A DNA stretch of 41,278 bases, from the NCBI GenBank assembly GCA_017507125.1, contig JAFWBQ010000105.1, positions 1-41,278 of the forward strand, read 5' to 3'. The stretch is from Lentisphaeria bacterium. Lineage in GTDB: Bacteria > Verrucomicrobiota > Lentisphaeria > Victivallales > Victivallaceae. The translations under genes and the position numbers were made by a program. The first letter of the stretch is position 1. Each line of letters begins with the position of its first letter. Positions 33,349 to 41,278 of the stretch are shown here, piece by piece. Below the pieces are notes generated by a model. That model worked only from the letters and a program-made list of their open reading frames with translations. It searched no databases and had not been told where the DNA came from.

Positions 33349-34044
33349 TCACTTCACTGAACTGCGTTTGCTGTACCGGTGACACTCTTCGAGATAAGTA
33401 ACCGCTTCTTCAGCCGTGTCGACGACTTTGAAAAGATTCATATCCTCAGGAGAGATCATACCGCCACCGGCAAGCTGCTCTTTAAACCAACCGATCATTC
33501 CTTCCCAGAACTTGCGTCCCACGAAGATGATGGGGATCATATTGATCTTCCCGGTCTGCACCATAGTCAGCACTTCAGAAAGCTCATCAAGCGTTCCGAA
33601 GCCGCCGGGAAAAACAATGACGGCAGAGGAATACTTGAGGAAACAGACTTTACGGACAAAAAAGTAACGGAAAGAAAGAGATTCATTCTGATAAGGATTG
33701 GGGAACTGCTCCATAGGAAGTTCAATATTGAGTCCGACGGACCTGCCGCCGGCTTCAAAAGCTCCTTTGGAAGCCGCCTCCATAATTCCGGGACCGCCCC
33801 CGGTAATGACACCGTAACCGGCTTTGACCAACAGCTTGCCAAGCTCCACAGCGGCACTGTAATACTCGGAGCCGACAGGTGTACGGGCAGAGCCGAAAAC
33901 CGATACATGAAGCTGCTGGGCACTGCCCATACGATCAAAAGACTCCACAAATTCAGACATGATCCGCAATATACGCCACGATTCAGCGGGCATAAAATCA
34001 AGATTACTGCCGTAATCATTACCTTTGAAAAACTCCTGACTCAT
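33349..34044 (-). CDS. LOG-family nucleotide hydrolase
   Basis: The 231-residue protein carries the two LOG signatures, 'GYGVITGGGPGIMEAASKGAFEAGG' and 'VIVFPGGFGTLDELSEVLTMVQTGKI', the latter being the PGGxGTxxE active site. Homologues remove ribose-5-phosphate from nucleoside monophosphates (cytokinin-activating in some organisms; in others nucleotide salvage). The N-terminal 40 residues ('DYGSNLDFMPAESWRILRIMSEFV') are typical of the longer bacterial subgroup. GGAGG lies seven bases before the ATG. Confidence 0.9.
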   Translation of the reverse strand: MSQEFFKGNDYGSNLDFMPAESWRILRIMSEFVESFDRMGSAQQLHVSVFGSARTPVGSEYYSAAVELGKLLVKAGYGVITGGGPGIMEAASKGAFEAGGRSVGLNIELPMEQFPNPYQNESLSFRYFFVRKVCFLKYSSAVIVFPGGFGTLDELSEVLTMVQTGKINMIPIIFVGRKFWEGMIGWFKEQLAGGGMISPEDMNLFKVVDTAEEAVTYLEECHRYSKRSSVK

Positions 34045-34077
34045 CTTTTTGCCTCCTTTGATTATGCGAACTGATAC

Positions 34078-34530
34078 TTACTCAATGGGAGCAAGCTGCT
34101 GGTAGAGCGGATCGACCCCGGGAGAACTGAAAGGTTTGGGGGCATTGGCAGGTCTGCTCCGCAAAGCAGGATACTCATAGTTCAAGTAAAACCTTTTGTT
34201 TTCAGTCAGGTCCTCAAGTATCACAGCGTGACGCTCAGCATAGATGTTGTAACTGAATTTCCACAACTTTCCGATTTCCTTTTCCATATCCAGCTTGAGC
34301 ATTCTGGTATCAGGATCCACGGAATATTTACCGCCCCACTCCCAGTAGGTCAGGGAACCGGGAATATTTTTCCCCGCCTTGACCCTGAGAAAGATAAGAT
34401 CCTCATACACCATGGCAAATTCGCCCCGGTCTCTTCCTGTATATCTCCCTCCCTGAAGCAGGACGCTGCGGCACCCGGCAGCAGTCAGAAGGATAACCAT
34501 CAGCAAAATGATCTGGCAAGTTGTTTTCAT
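34078..34530 (-). CDS. Putative lipoprotein, unknown function
   Basis: The 150-residue protein has a lipoprotein signal (IILLMVILLTAAGC, lipobox TAAGC at residue 20) and a small beta-rich body ('FAMVYEDLIFLRVKAG', 'LTYWEWGGKYSVDP', 'RFYLNYEYPAL'). A Pro-rich tail follows. No family is recognised. AAGGAG lies seven bases before the ATG. It lies 21 bp after leuS. Confidence 0.72.
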   Translation of the reverse strand: MKTTCQIILLMVILLTAAGCRSVLLQGGRYTGRDRGEFAMVYEDLIFLRVKAGKNIPGSLTYWEWGGKYSVDPDTRMLKLDMEKEIGKLWKFSYNIYAERHAVILEDLTENKRFYLNYEYPALRSRPANAPKPFSSPGVDPLYQQLAPIE

Positions 34531-34551
34531 AAAACGGCTCCTTGATTATCT

Positions 34552-37104
34552 TCAGATGACGATATTGATCAGACGTCCCTTGACATAGATGAACTTGCGG
34601 ATCTCCTTACCCTCGACCAATGGGGCGATCTCAGGCTGTTCAAGGGCTGCTTTACGGGCGGACTCCTGATCGCAGTCAACGCTGACCATGATCCGTTTGC
34701 GGGGTTTGCCGTTGACCTGGATCATGACTTCGACTTCATTGACTTTGAGTTTTTCCTCATCCCACACGGGCCATGCGACATAGGCGATGGATCCCTCATG
34801 ACCGAGATGTTCCCAAAGTTCTTCGCCCAGGTGGGGGGCAAAAACGGCGAGCATCTGAACAAACTTTTCAGCGGCCTCACGGGGGATCTCTTTGAGGGCG
34901 GCAAGTTCATTCAGGCAGACCATCAAAGCGCTGATAGCAGTATTGAATCCGAAATTATCAAGGTCGTTTGAGACCTTTTTAACGGTTCCGTGAACAACTC
35001 TTGCAAGTTCCGGGGTACACTCTTTGTCGACCACAGGCACTGTGGCAAGCACACGGCAGGCACGCTTGAGGAACCGGAAAACGCCTTCCACTCCGGTGGT
35101 ATTCCAGGGTTTCACAGCCTCAAGGGGGCCCATAAACATCTCATAGAGACGCATACTGTCGGCGCCGTACCTGGCGATGACATCATCGGGGTTGACAACG
35201 TTACGCAGAGATTTGGACATCTTGGCAGGGAATTCGACCAGCTTTTCGCCGTCTGATTTACGGACAGGACCTTCGGGGGTGAACTCCACTTGATCGGTGG
35301 GCACCAGAACACCGCGGGTGTCTTTGTAGGAAATACCCAGGATCATTCCCTGATTGATCAATTTCCGGAAAGGTTCTTTGGTGGAAACCAGTCCCAGATC
35401 ATAGAGCACTTTGTGCCAGAAACGGGCGTAAAGCAGGTGAAGCACGGCGTGTTCTGCACCGCCCACATAGAGATCGACAGGCATCCAGTATTTTTCCTTG
35501 GCGGGATCCCAGGCGGCATTGTCGTTGCCGGGATCGATGTAACGCAGATAGTACCAGCAGCTCCCTGCCCACTGAGGCATGGTGTTGGTTTCGCGGCGGC
35601 CCTTGCGTCCGGTTTTGGGGTCCACATAGTTGACCCAGTCAGTTGCCTTGGCAAGGGGCGGTTCCCCGGTGCCGCTGGGCTTGAAGTCGCTCATGGCAGG
35701 CAGTTCAACGGGCAGATCTTTCTCATCCACCAGTTCTATGGAACCGTCTTCGTAGTGGATGATGGGGAAAGGTTCGCCCCAGTAACGCTGACGGCTGAAG
35801 AGCCAGTCGCGGAGTTTGTACTTGACGGCAGCTTTGCCCTGATTCTTTTTGGCAAGGAAGTCAATGACACTATTCTTTGCATCTTCAACAGAAAGACCGT
35901 TGAGAGAAACTTCATCGTTGGAGGAGTTGATGTGCTCACCCTCGCCCACCCAGCAGGCTTTTCCGGTGAGGATGTCGTCATAGTTGACTCCGGCTTTCTC
36001 AGCAACAGCCTTCTCAGGCTTCAGGATACAGATGACAGGAAGATCAAACTTTTGGGCAAAGTCAAAGTCGCGGTCATCGTGGGCAGGAACAGCCATGATG
36101 GCTCCTGTTCCGTAAGAAATGAGAACATAGTCAGCGATCCAGATGGGGATCTGCACGCCGTTCACAGGGTTGATGGCGTAAGCTCCGGTGAAGACACCGG
36201 TCTTGTCGGTAGCGTTTTCGGCGCGGGCAAGATCGCTCTTGTTGGCGGCCTCTTTGCGATAGGCATCAACAGCGGCTTTCTGTTCAGGAGTGGTGATGGA
36301 ATCCACCAGAGGATGCTCAGGAGCAAGCACCATATAGGTGGCACCGAAAAGGGTGTCGGGGCGAGTGGTGTAGACGGTGATCTCAACTCCGGCGGGGGTC
36401 TTGAAAATCACTTCGGCGCCGGTGGATTTACCGATCCAGTTGCGCTGCATCTCTTTGATACCTTCGGGCCAATCCAGTTCGTCAAGATCCTGAAGCAGTC
36501 TTTCGGCGTACTCAGTGATCTTGAACATCCACTGTTTCATGGGGCGGCGTTCAACGGGGTGGTTGCCGCGCTCGCTGCGTCCGTCGATGACCTCTTCGTT
36601 GGCAAGCACAGTTCCCAGAGCGGGGCACCAGTTTACAGGAACTTCAGCCAGATAGGCAAGACCTTTTTTGTGGAGCTGTGAAAAGATCCACTGGGTCCAC
36701 TTATAGTAGCCGCGGTCGGTGGTATTGATTTCACGGTCCCAGTCATAGCTGAAACCGAGAGCTTTGATCTGGCTGCGGAATTTATCCACATTTTTTTTGG
36801 TGGTGATCTCAGGATGAGTACCGGTTTCAACGGCATACTGTTCAGCGGGCAGACCGAAAGCATCCCAGCCCATGGGGTGCAGAACATTGAATCCCTTCAT
36901 CCGCTTGTAGCGGCAGGTGATATCGGTTGCGGTATAGCCTTCAGGATGTCCCACATGGAGTCCCGCACCGGAGGGATAAGGGAACATATCCAGACAGTAG
37001 TATTTGGGTTTATCAGAAAAATCATCAGCTTTGAAAGTCTTGTTGGACTCCCAGTAATTCTGCCATTTGGCTTCAATGGATTTGAAATCGTACTCCGGAT
37101 TCAT
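34552..37104 (-). CDS. leuS: Leucyl-tRNA synthetase
   Basis: The 850-residue class I synthetase charges tRNA-Leu. The HIGH-like motif is H50-V-G-H53 in '[17 protein letters not shown]', and the KMSKS loop is in '[20 protein letters not shown]'. The editing domain is present ('[22 protein letters not shown]' and '[15 protein letters not shown]'), as is the zinc-independent bacterial '[11 protein letters not shown]' region. The anticodon-binding C-terminus is complete. AAGGAAAA lies before the ATG. It heads the minus-strand housekeeping operon. Its promoter core shares a 15-bp identical stretch with the leuA promoter. Confidence 0.96.
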   Translation of the reverse strand: MNPEYDFKSIEAKWQNYWESNKTFKADDFSDKPKYYCLDMFPYPSGAGLHVGHPEGYTATDITCRYKRMKGFNVLHPMGWDAFGLPAEQYAVETGTHPEITTKKNVDKFRSQIKALGFSYDWDREINTTDRGYYKWTQWIFSQLHKKGLAYLAEVPVNWCPALGTVLANEEVIDGRSERGNHPVERRPMKQWMFKITEYAERLLQDLDELDWPEGIKEMQRNWIGKSTGAEVIFKTPAGVEITVYTTRPDTLFGATYMVLAPEHPLVDSITTPEQKAAVDAYRKEAANKSDLARAENATDKTGVFTGAYAINPVNGVQIPIWIADYVLISYGTGAIMAVPAHDDRDFDFAQKFDLPVICILKPEKAVAEKAGVNYDDILTGKACWVGEGEHINSSNDEVSLNGLSVEDAKNSVIDFLAKKNQGKAAVKYKLRDWLFSRQRYWGEPFPIIHYEDGSIELVDEKDLPVELPAMSDFKPSGTGEPPLAKATDWVNYVDPKTGRKGRRETNTMPQWAGSCWYYLRYIDPGNDNAAWDPAKEKYWMPVDLYVGGAEHAVLHLLYARFWHKVLYDLGLVSTKEPFRKLINQGMILGISYKDTRGVLVPTDQVEFTPEGPVRKSDGEKLVEFPAKMSKSLRNVVNPDDVIARYGADSMRLYEMFMGPLEAVKPWNTTGVEGVFRFLKRACRVLATVPVVDKECTPELARVVHGTVKKVSNDLDNFGFNTAISALMVCLNELAALKEIPREAAEKFVQMLAVFAPHLGEELWEHLGHEGSIAYVAWPVWDEEKLKVNEVEVMIQVNGKPRKRIMVSVDCDQESARKAALEQPEIAPLVEGKEIRKFIYVKGRLINIVI

Positions 37105-37150
37105 AAAAAATTTTCCTTAATAAATAATGAAATAAAAACGTCTTCATGAT

Positions 37151-37179
37151 AATATACCACCATTTGAACTGTTTTTCAA
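37151..37179 (-). promoter_or_regulatory. leuS operon promoter
   Basis: TTGAAA (37179-37174), 17 bp ending GTGG, TATATT (37156-37151), giving a leader of about 40 nt. Between this and the divergent GH2 promoter is a CCTGAC/GTCAGG hairpin (37183-37203). Confidence 0.8.
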
Positions 37180-37254
37180 TCTCCTGACAGCTGATAAGTC
37201 AGGTTATTTTGAAGCAATTTTCACTTGCATCTGCCGGTAAACAAAGACGCCTTC

Positions 37255-37283
37255 TTGACATTCCTGCGGGAAAGTGATATATT
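37255..37283 (+). promoter_or_regulatory. GH2 gene promoter
   Basis: Consensus TTGACA (37255-37260), 17 bp ending TGA, TATATT (37278-37283). The leader to the ATG is about 42 nt with GAGG before the start. Confidence 0.8.
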
Positions 37284-37331
37284 AACTCCCTGTTAAAGCA
37301 CTTTATACCAATACTCATCCGAGGTGAAATA

Positions 37332-39638
37332 ATGAAACAACTTATTGATAATCAATGGCTTTTCAGAAAAGACGACGGATCATTTTCTGATTTTGGCAAA
37401 TTCCCTGCCCGGACTCTTGATCTGCCCCATGACTGGTGTATTGAAGAGGGCGCTTTTGCCAAAGAGAACTATATCCCCAGTGTCCGCGAAGAGGGACACC
37501 TTGAGTTCCGCCACGACTCCTATCTTCCCAGAGGATGCGGCATGTATCAGAAGCGCCTTGAGATCCCTCAACTCTTTGAAAACCAGAGAGTTTTTCTTGA
37601 ATTTGACGGTGTCTTCGGCGAAAGTACTCTTTTTGTTGACGGCATCAAGGCGGGGGAAAACAGTTCCGGATACACCGGTGCTGTCTATGATATCACTTCG
37701 TTTGCAGCGGGCAAAAAAGAGGTCACTCTTGAAATGCATGTCTCCGCTGAAAGGATGCAGGGCTGGTGGTACGAAGGCGGCGGGATCTACCGTCATGTAT
37801 GGCTCATCATCAAACCTGACACCCACCTTGTTCCCTGGGGGATCGCCATTACCACGCCTGAGATCAGCGAAAGTTCAGCAAAGATCCATGTGGAAGCGGA
37901 AATTGCCAATGCCGCTGCGGGGAGCGAACTTCTTGTAGAAATCCTTGATCCTGCAAGCGGCAGCGGCAGCAAACTGCTCTCTCAGGCGGATTTTTCCAAA
38001 GAGTGCATTGATTTCACCATTGATTCCCCCCGCCTCTGGGACATTGACTCCCCCCACTGCTACACGGCGCGCATAACCTTGAAAAACGGGGCGGATGCTG
38101 ATGTTGAATATCTCTCTTTCGGGATCCGCCACTTTGAATTCACCCCCGACAAAGGATTTTTCCTCAACGGCAGACATCTGCAGCTGCGGGGCGGAAATAT
38201 CCACCACGATTTCGGCGGTCTGGGCACCGCCCTGCCCGACCGCGCCCATGAAAAGAATGTGGAAGTCCTGAAAGAGATGGGCGCCAATATGATCCGCTCC
38301 TCCCACAATCCCGCCGCCCCTGCCCTTATGGAGGCCTGCGACCGGATGGGGATGCTCCTCTGGGCGGAAACCAGAAATCTCCACACTGACAAAGGCGCCG
38401 AAAAGGATCTGACCGACCTCATCAGACGGGACAGGAATCATCCTTCCGTCATCCTCTGGTCCCTTGCCAACACGGCCGGAGGTCAGGAGGGAAACCGCAA
38501 TCTGACAACCATGCTGAAAACGCTCCATGATCTCGCCAAACAACTTGATCCCACCCGGCCCACGGCTGTGGGACTTGAGGGCAACGCCGATGCCAACGCC
38601 AACGGCTTCGCCGACACAGTGGATGTGGTGGGCTATAACGGCGGCGGCATGGGCGGAAAAGATGTGCGCGACCATGAAAATTACCCTGAGCGCTGCGAAG
38701 TCATCAGCGAATATTCCTCCGGCAGAGGCGCACGGGGCATCTACAAAGAGGAGGAGTTCGGCGAAAGCGGCATCTTTGAAATTCTGGGTGACGGCAGAAA
38801 ATTGGCTAAAAACGGCAAATACTGCTCTGAACTTGCACTCCTTCAATCTCATGCAAGAGAGTGGGAACATGTTATGGAACATCCCTATCTGGCAGGGGGA
38901 CTTATGTGGTCCGCCATCGAATACCGGGGTGAAACCTGCGGTTTCCCTGTGGTGACCAGCCAGTTCGGTGTGCTGGACATCTGCCGTTTCCCCAAAGACA
39001 CCTATTACTATTACCAGATGCTGTGGGGCAAAAAGCCCATGATCCACATCTTCCCGCCCTGGAACAGAGATGTTCCCGCCGGAACCCCGGTTGAGCTTTA
39101 CTGCTGCTCCAACTGCGACTCCGTTACACTGGAACTCAACGGCAAAGTCATCATGGAAAATGAAACTCTGCCCGGGAACAAATATGCTGTGTGGGAGATT
39201 CCCTATGAACCCGGAACTCTGATCATCCGGGGGAAAAAGGAGGGTAAAGAAGTTTGCAGCAAAAAACTTGTCACTCCCGGCAAAGCTGCAGCTCTGACAC
39301 TGACTTCTGACAATAACATTCCGGTCCCCGGCGGAGATATTGCATTTCTGCGCATGGACGTGGTTGATGAAAAGGGAAATTTCGTCCCCGATGCCGCCGT
39401 TGATCTTGAAATCACCGTCACAGGCGCCGGTACTCTTGCGGGAGTCTGTTCCGGAGATCCTGCAAGTCATGAAAGAGAAAATACGCCTTTCATCCGCACT
39501 TTCAGCGGTTCCGCCCTTGCCATCATCAAAAGCAGCGCCGAACCGGGAAAAATCACGGTAACGGTCAAAGGCAAAGAGTTGCAGAGCGCCAAATGTATCA
39601 TTGAGTCACTCATTTCCCCGACTGAAACTCAAAGGTAA
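37332..39638 (+). CDS. GH2-family glycosidase lacking the usual acid/base Glu
   Basis: The 768-residue protein has the GH2 architecture. The sugar-binding domain (1-165) includes 'LDLPHDWCIEEGAF', 'VFLEFDGVFGESTLFVDG' and 'WWYEGGGIYRHVWL'. An Ig-like domain and a barrel follow ('FFLNGRHLQLRGGNIHHDFGG', 'MGANMIRSSHNPAAPALMEACDRMGMLLWAET'), then C-terminal Ig-like domains from about residue 570. At the acid/base site the family has W-S-x-G-N-E; here it reads WSLANT, with Thr at 381 (ACG). The nucleophile candidate E460 (VISEYSS) is kept. The protein may be inactive, use another acid, or act on substrates needing none. There is no signal peptide. It has its own promoter and overlaps the convergent AAC(3)-like gene by 10 bp. 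Confidence 0.9.
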   Translation: MKQLIDNQWLFRKDDGSFSDFGKFPARTLDLPHDWCIEEGAFAKENYIPSVREEGHLEFRHDSYLPRGCGMYQKRLEIPQLFENQRVFLEFDGVFGESTLFVDGIKAGENSSGYTGAVYDITSFAAGKKEVTLEMHVSAERMQGWWYEGGGIYRHVWLIIKPDTHLVPWGIAITTPEISESSAKIHVEAEIANAAAGSELLVEILDPASGSGSKLLSQADFSKECIDFTIDSPRLWDIDSPHCYTARITLKNGADADVEYLSFGIRHFEFTPDKGFFLNGRHLQLRGGNIHHDFGGLGTALPDRAHEKNVEVLKEMGANMIRSSHNPAAPALMEACDRMGMLLWAETRNLHTDKGAEKDLTDLIRRDRNHPSVILWSLANTAGGQEGNRNLTTMLKTLHDLAKQLDPTRPTAVGLEGNADANANGFADTVDVVGYNGGGMGGKDVRDHENYPERCEVISEYSSGRGARGIYKEEEFGESGIFEILGDGRKLAKNGKYCSELALLQSHAREWEHVMEHPYLAGGLMWSAIEYRGETCGFPVVTSQFGVLDICRFPKDTYYYYQMLWGKKPMIHIFPPWNRDVPAGTPVELYCCSNCDSVTLELNGKVIMENETLPGNKYAVWEIPYEPGTLIIRGKKEGKEVCSKKLVTPGKAAALTLTSDNNIPVPGGDIAFLRMDVVDEKGNFVPDAAVDLEITVTGAGTLAGVCSGDPASHERENTPFIRTFSGSALAIIKSSAEPGKITVTVKGKELQSAKCIIESLISPTETQR

Positions 39639-40444
39639 GCGGGATTGCGTTTCACAAGTTCCGTGACGGTCTCAAAAGTCTCTCTGCACTCCAGGAGCAT
39701 ACAAGGAGCGTTGCCGAAAAGAAAGTCTTTAATGACCTTTTTTTCGCGCAGCGCTTTTTCCACATGAGGGGTAAGGCGTGCAATGTTGGCAACACGATGC
39801 GTTTCGCAGCACTCAACTTTTCTGCCGTCAGCATCGAACAATTCCGTTTCAAAGGGGATCTCAGGCATACGGCACGTTTCGGGGAACGCCCACTCAAGGA
39901 CGCCGTGAAGAAAGGTCATCTCTTCAACAGAAACACCCAGCAGTAGGATCTTCCCCTCCATTTTCAGCAGTTTTTCCCACGGGGAGTTTTTACTGCATCC
40001 GCTCCGGCAGAATTCATGCCCGGAAACAAACGCATCTGCGTTTCTTCCAAACGCCGCCACCGAACTTGTGAGAGAAAGAGAACGGCGGAATCCGGGTGTT
40101 TTCAATGCCTGATTGGGCAGTGCTCCCGTACATGCGGGCATATCAGCACGGAAACGCCGCACATCCTGTCTGGCAAGTCCGTAGGCAAAACAGTATTTTT
40201 GCGGCACAGGACAGGATCTGCACCAATCTGATTCAGGATCCCACGGGTGCAGCAGCGTATAGGTCATGGTCGGGAAAACACAAAGTCCCCCGGAACCGAA
40301 AAAGTCACAAAAAACCTGAAGCAATCCCCCGATACCGCCTTCCACAGCTCCCACTGACGAGGCAGAAGAGTGGATCACAACATTGTCATCGCGGCGTAAT
40401 CCGGCGTCAAGCAACGCCTTTTCAAGCTCTTTCTTTGTAAACAT
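39629..40444 (-). CDS. Second AAC(3)-family N-acetyltransferase-like protein
   Basis: The 271-residue protein shares the fold of the copy at 25277: 'NVVIHSSASSVGAVEGGIGGLLQVF' near residue 22, 'GGLCVFPTMTYTLLHPW', 'RRSLSLTSSVAAFG' in place of the HP-x-H-S motif, and 'SPWEKLLKMEGKILLLGVSVEEMTFLHGVLEW'. The first His of the conserved HP-x-H-S block is missing, which may alter activity. It is rich in Cys (for example 'CRSCPVPQKYC'), suggesting a metal site. It begins 3 bp after the upstream gene, so the two form an operon. Confidence 0.8.
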   Translation of the reverse strand: MFTKKELEKALLDAGLRRDDNVVIHSSASSVGAVEGGIGGLLQVFCDFFGSGGLCVFPTMTYTLLHPWDPESDWCRSCPVPQKYCFAYGLARQDVRRFRADMPACTGALPNQALKTPGFRRSLSLTSSVAAFGRNADAFVSGHEFCRSGCSKNSPWEKLLKMEGKILLLGVSVEEMTFLHGVLEWAFPETCRMPEIPFETELFDADGRKVECCETHRVANIARLTPHVEKALREKKVIKDFLFGNAPCMLLECRETFETVTELVKRNPAYL

Positions 40445-40447
40445 CTT

Positions 40448-41278
40448 TCAAAAATTCCGTATAAATTCCCAATACTCAGGATTGCCGGTCATCTGATAGG
40501 CTTCAAAGAGGATGATACCGTCCATAAAAGGTTTCCAGCGCTCAAGGGATGGAACATAAGCGTTGAGCAATCCTTCGGGATCATTGGCAGAAAGAGACAT
40601 CCAAAGCAGTTTGGAGCTTGCGGTTTCGCGGTAAAATTCAGGGAACTTTTCAGGGCTGTCGTAATTGGGCGGCTGGATATCGTATGCCAAAGCGTCCACA
40701 ACAGTTCCGTCAGAAAATCTTTCCCAGTCAAAGAAGTGGTCACCGTAAATATACGGACCCAACTCAGCGCCGTAGCGTAAACCGAAAAGCAGTTTCCCCG
40801 GCTGAGCCGCGATCCGGGCTTTTTCCATGAAAGCTGTAAAGTAACTGCCCCGGTGACGCTGCCACGCAACGGTATCGTTCAGATCCCCCTTGAAAGATTC
40901 AAGAGCAATGGGGTCATAGCCGTACTGCCCCCGGCAGCGTTTATATTCAGAAATTATGAGATCAGTATGTTCTCTGCACCAGGTGTTGACATTTTCCTGA
41001 TCCAATCCCGCCTCTTCCATGGCTTTTCGTATAAGGGGGGAACGGGAGTGGGTGCGGTTGCACAGATAGATCCCGGCGCCGCCGTAAGAGGCGATCTCGC
41101 GGATCTGTCTGAGTTTGAACTCAATTACCTCAGGATACACATAAGAAAGTACGCCGCGGTAGTAGCCGGAACCATCCTTTGAGCGCCATGAATACTCCGG
41201 ATGCGCCTGAGAAATACAAGACTCCCGTTCCGGGAAGACGGAGTAAGAGGCCTCATCAAACAAAGTCAGCCAGAAGTA
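40448..41278 (-). CDS. Glycosidase-like TIM-barrel protein, N-terminus outside the window
   Basis: The frame stays open to the right edge, so the start is missing and about 277 C-terminal residues are seen. A TTG at 41263 is inside the gene, not its start. The sequence has barrel-like strands ('FKLRQIREIASYGGAGIYLCNRTHSR', 'GKLLFGLRYGAELGPYIYGDHFFDWERF', 'VVDALAYDIQPPNYDSP') and ends in 'PFMDGIILFEAYQMTGNPEYWEFI'. It resembles the catalytic part of GHL10-like or GH42-like proteins of unknown substrate; the assignment is tentative. It is cotranscribed with the AAC(3)-like gene. Confidence 0.6.
   Translation of the reverse strand, partial: YFWLTLFDEASYSVFPERESCISQAHPEYSWRSKDGSGYYRGVLSYVYPEVIEFKLRQIREIASYGGAGIYLCNRTHSRSPLIRKAMEEAGLDQENVNTWCREHTDLIISEYKRCRGQYGYDPIALESFKGDLNDTVAWQRHRGSYFTAFMEKARIAAQPGKLLFGLRYGAELGPYIYGDHFFDWERFSDGTVVDALAYDIQPPNYDSPEKFPEFYRETASSKLLWMSLSANDPEGLLNAYVPSLERWKPFMDGIILFEAYQMTGNPEYWEFIRNF

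Noticed and set aside
35290..36681. 463-codon open frame on the plus strand
   Set aside because: It lies wholly antisense to leuS, whose protein has all family motifs; the antisense product has no recognisable domain or ribosome binding site.
37040..37148. Short frame MKTFLFHYLL after the leuS -10, with three Leu codons, as a second leader peptide
   Set aside because: Its ATG begins three bases after the -10, upstream of the likely transcription start, and its frame runs into leuS without the dense Leu run seen for leuA.
37875..39470. 531-codon open frame on the minus strand
   Set aside because: It is antisense to the GH2 gene and mirrors its codon bias; no start signal or known domain.

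Overview
The window is about 50% GC and almost fully coding. Its gene content points to a diderm (Gram-negative) gut or host-associated bacterium of the PVC superphylum, most like the Lentisphaerota (Victivallales). The reasons are: LPS-export genes (lptB and an lptF/G homologue); lipoproteins; large secreted TIM-barrel glycosidase-like proteins; GH2, GH35 and GH20 enzymes; CutC-, DUF362- and Gfo/Idh-family proteins; and FG-GAP surface repeats. This placement is an inference from gene content, not from a marker gene.

Layout. 1-457: the 3' end of an FG-GAP repeat protein, followed by a 326-bp non-coding element (480-805) bounded by a perfect 16-bp inverted repeat and full of hairpins. 827-4321: a large secreted glycosidase-like protein (minus strand). 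4391-7100: feoA-feoB ferrous iron uptake with a clear promoter and a 22-bp palindrome in the leader. 7192-7968: mraZ plus a small membrane protein, outside the usual division cluster, with five TGG boxes at exact 10-bp spacing over the mraZ promoter. 8082-11918: plus-strand cpaB, an FHA-cpaF fusion and a Gfo/Idh/MocA dehydrogenase. 11931-14987: leuA and a D,D-carboxypeptidase, preceded by an unannotated 28-residue leucine-rich leader peptide. 15084-21771: a seven-gene minus-strand operon running from a frameshifted lipoprotein through rnr, DUF2059, DUF362-ferredoxin, an AllA-like cupin and CapA to a glutamate-racemase-like protein. 21850-26913: a cutC - AAC(3)-like - GH20 - GH35 operon. 26928-37179: a long minus-strand housekeeping run from leuS through a lipoprotein, LOG, xerD, lptF/G, tatD, a membrane protein and rsmG to lptB, hpf and a GT2 glycosyltransferase. 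37255-39638: a GH2 enzyme on the plus strand. 39629-41278: a second AAC(3)-like protein and a truncated glycosidase-like protein.

Working together. The GH20, GH35 and GH2 proteins lack signal peptides and would act on imported oligosaccharides. GH35 (beta-galactosidase) plus GH20 (beta-hexosaminidase) in one operon suggests use of Gal-GlcNAc type glycans. The other regions cover envelope biogenesis, leucine synthesis with probable attenuation control, iron uptake, RNA turnover and chromosome dimer resolution.

Promoters can be read unusually well here. Nine sites share the same design: a TTGAAA/TTGACA-like -35, exactly 17 bp, and a TATATT-like -10, seven of them with TGn (often GTGG) just before the -10. 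The most interesting signals are the leuA leader peptide (possibly leaderless), the MraZ box array, the inverted-repeat element at 480-805, the GH2 enzyme lacking its acid/base glutamate, the frameshifted lipoprotein, the Cys-rich FeoA and the cutC/AAC(3)/GH20/GH35 operon. No tRNA, rRNA, CRISPR array or intact transposase was seen.
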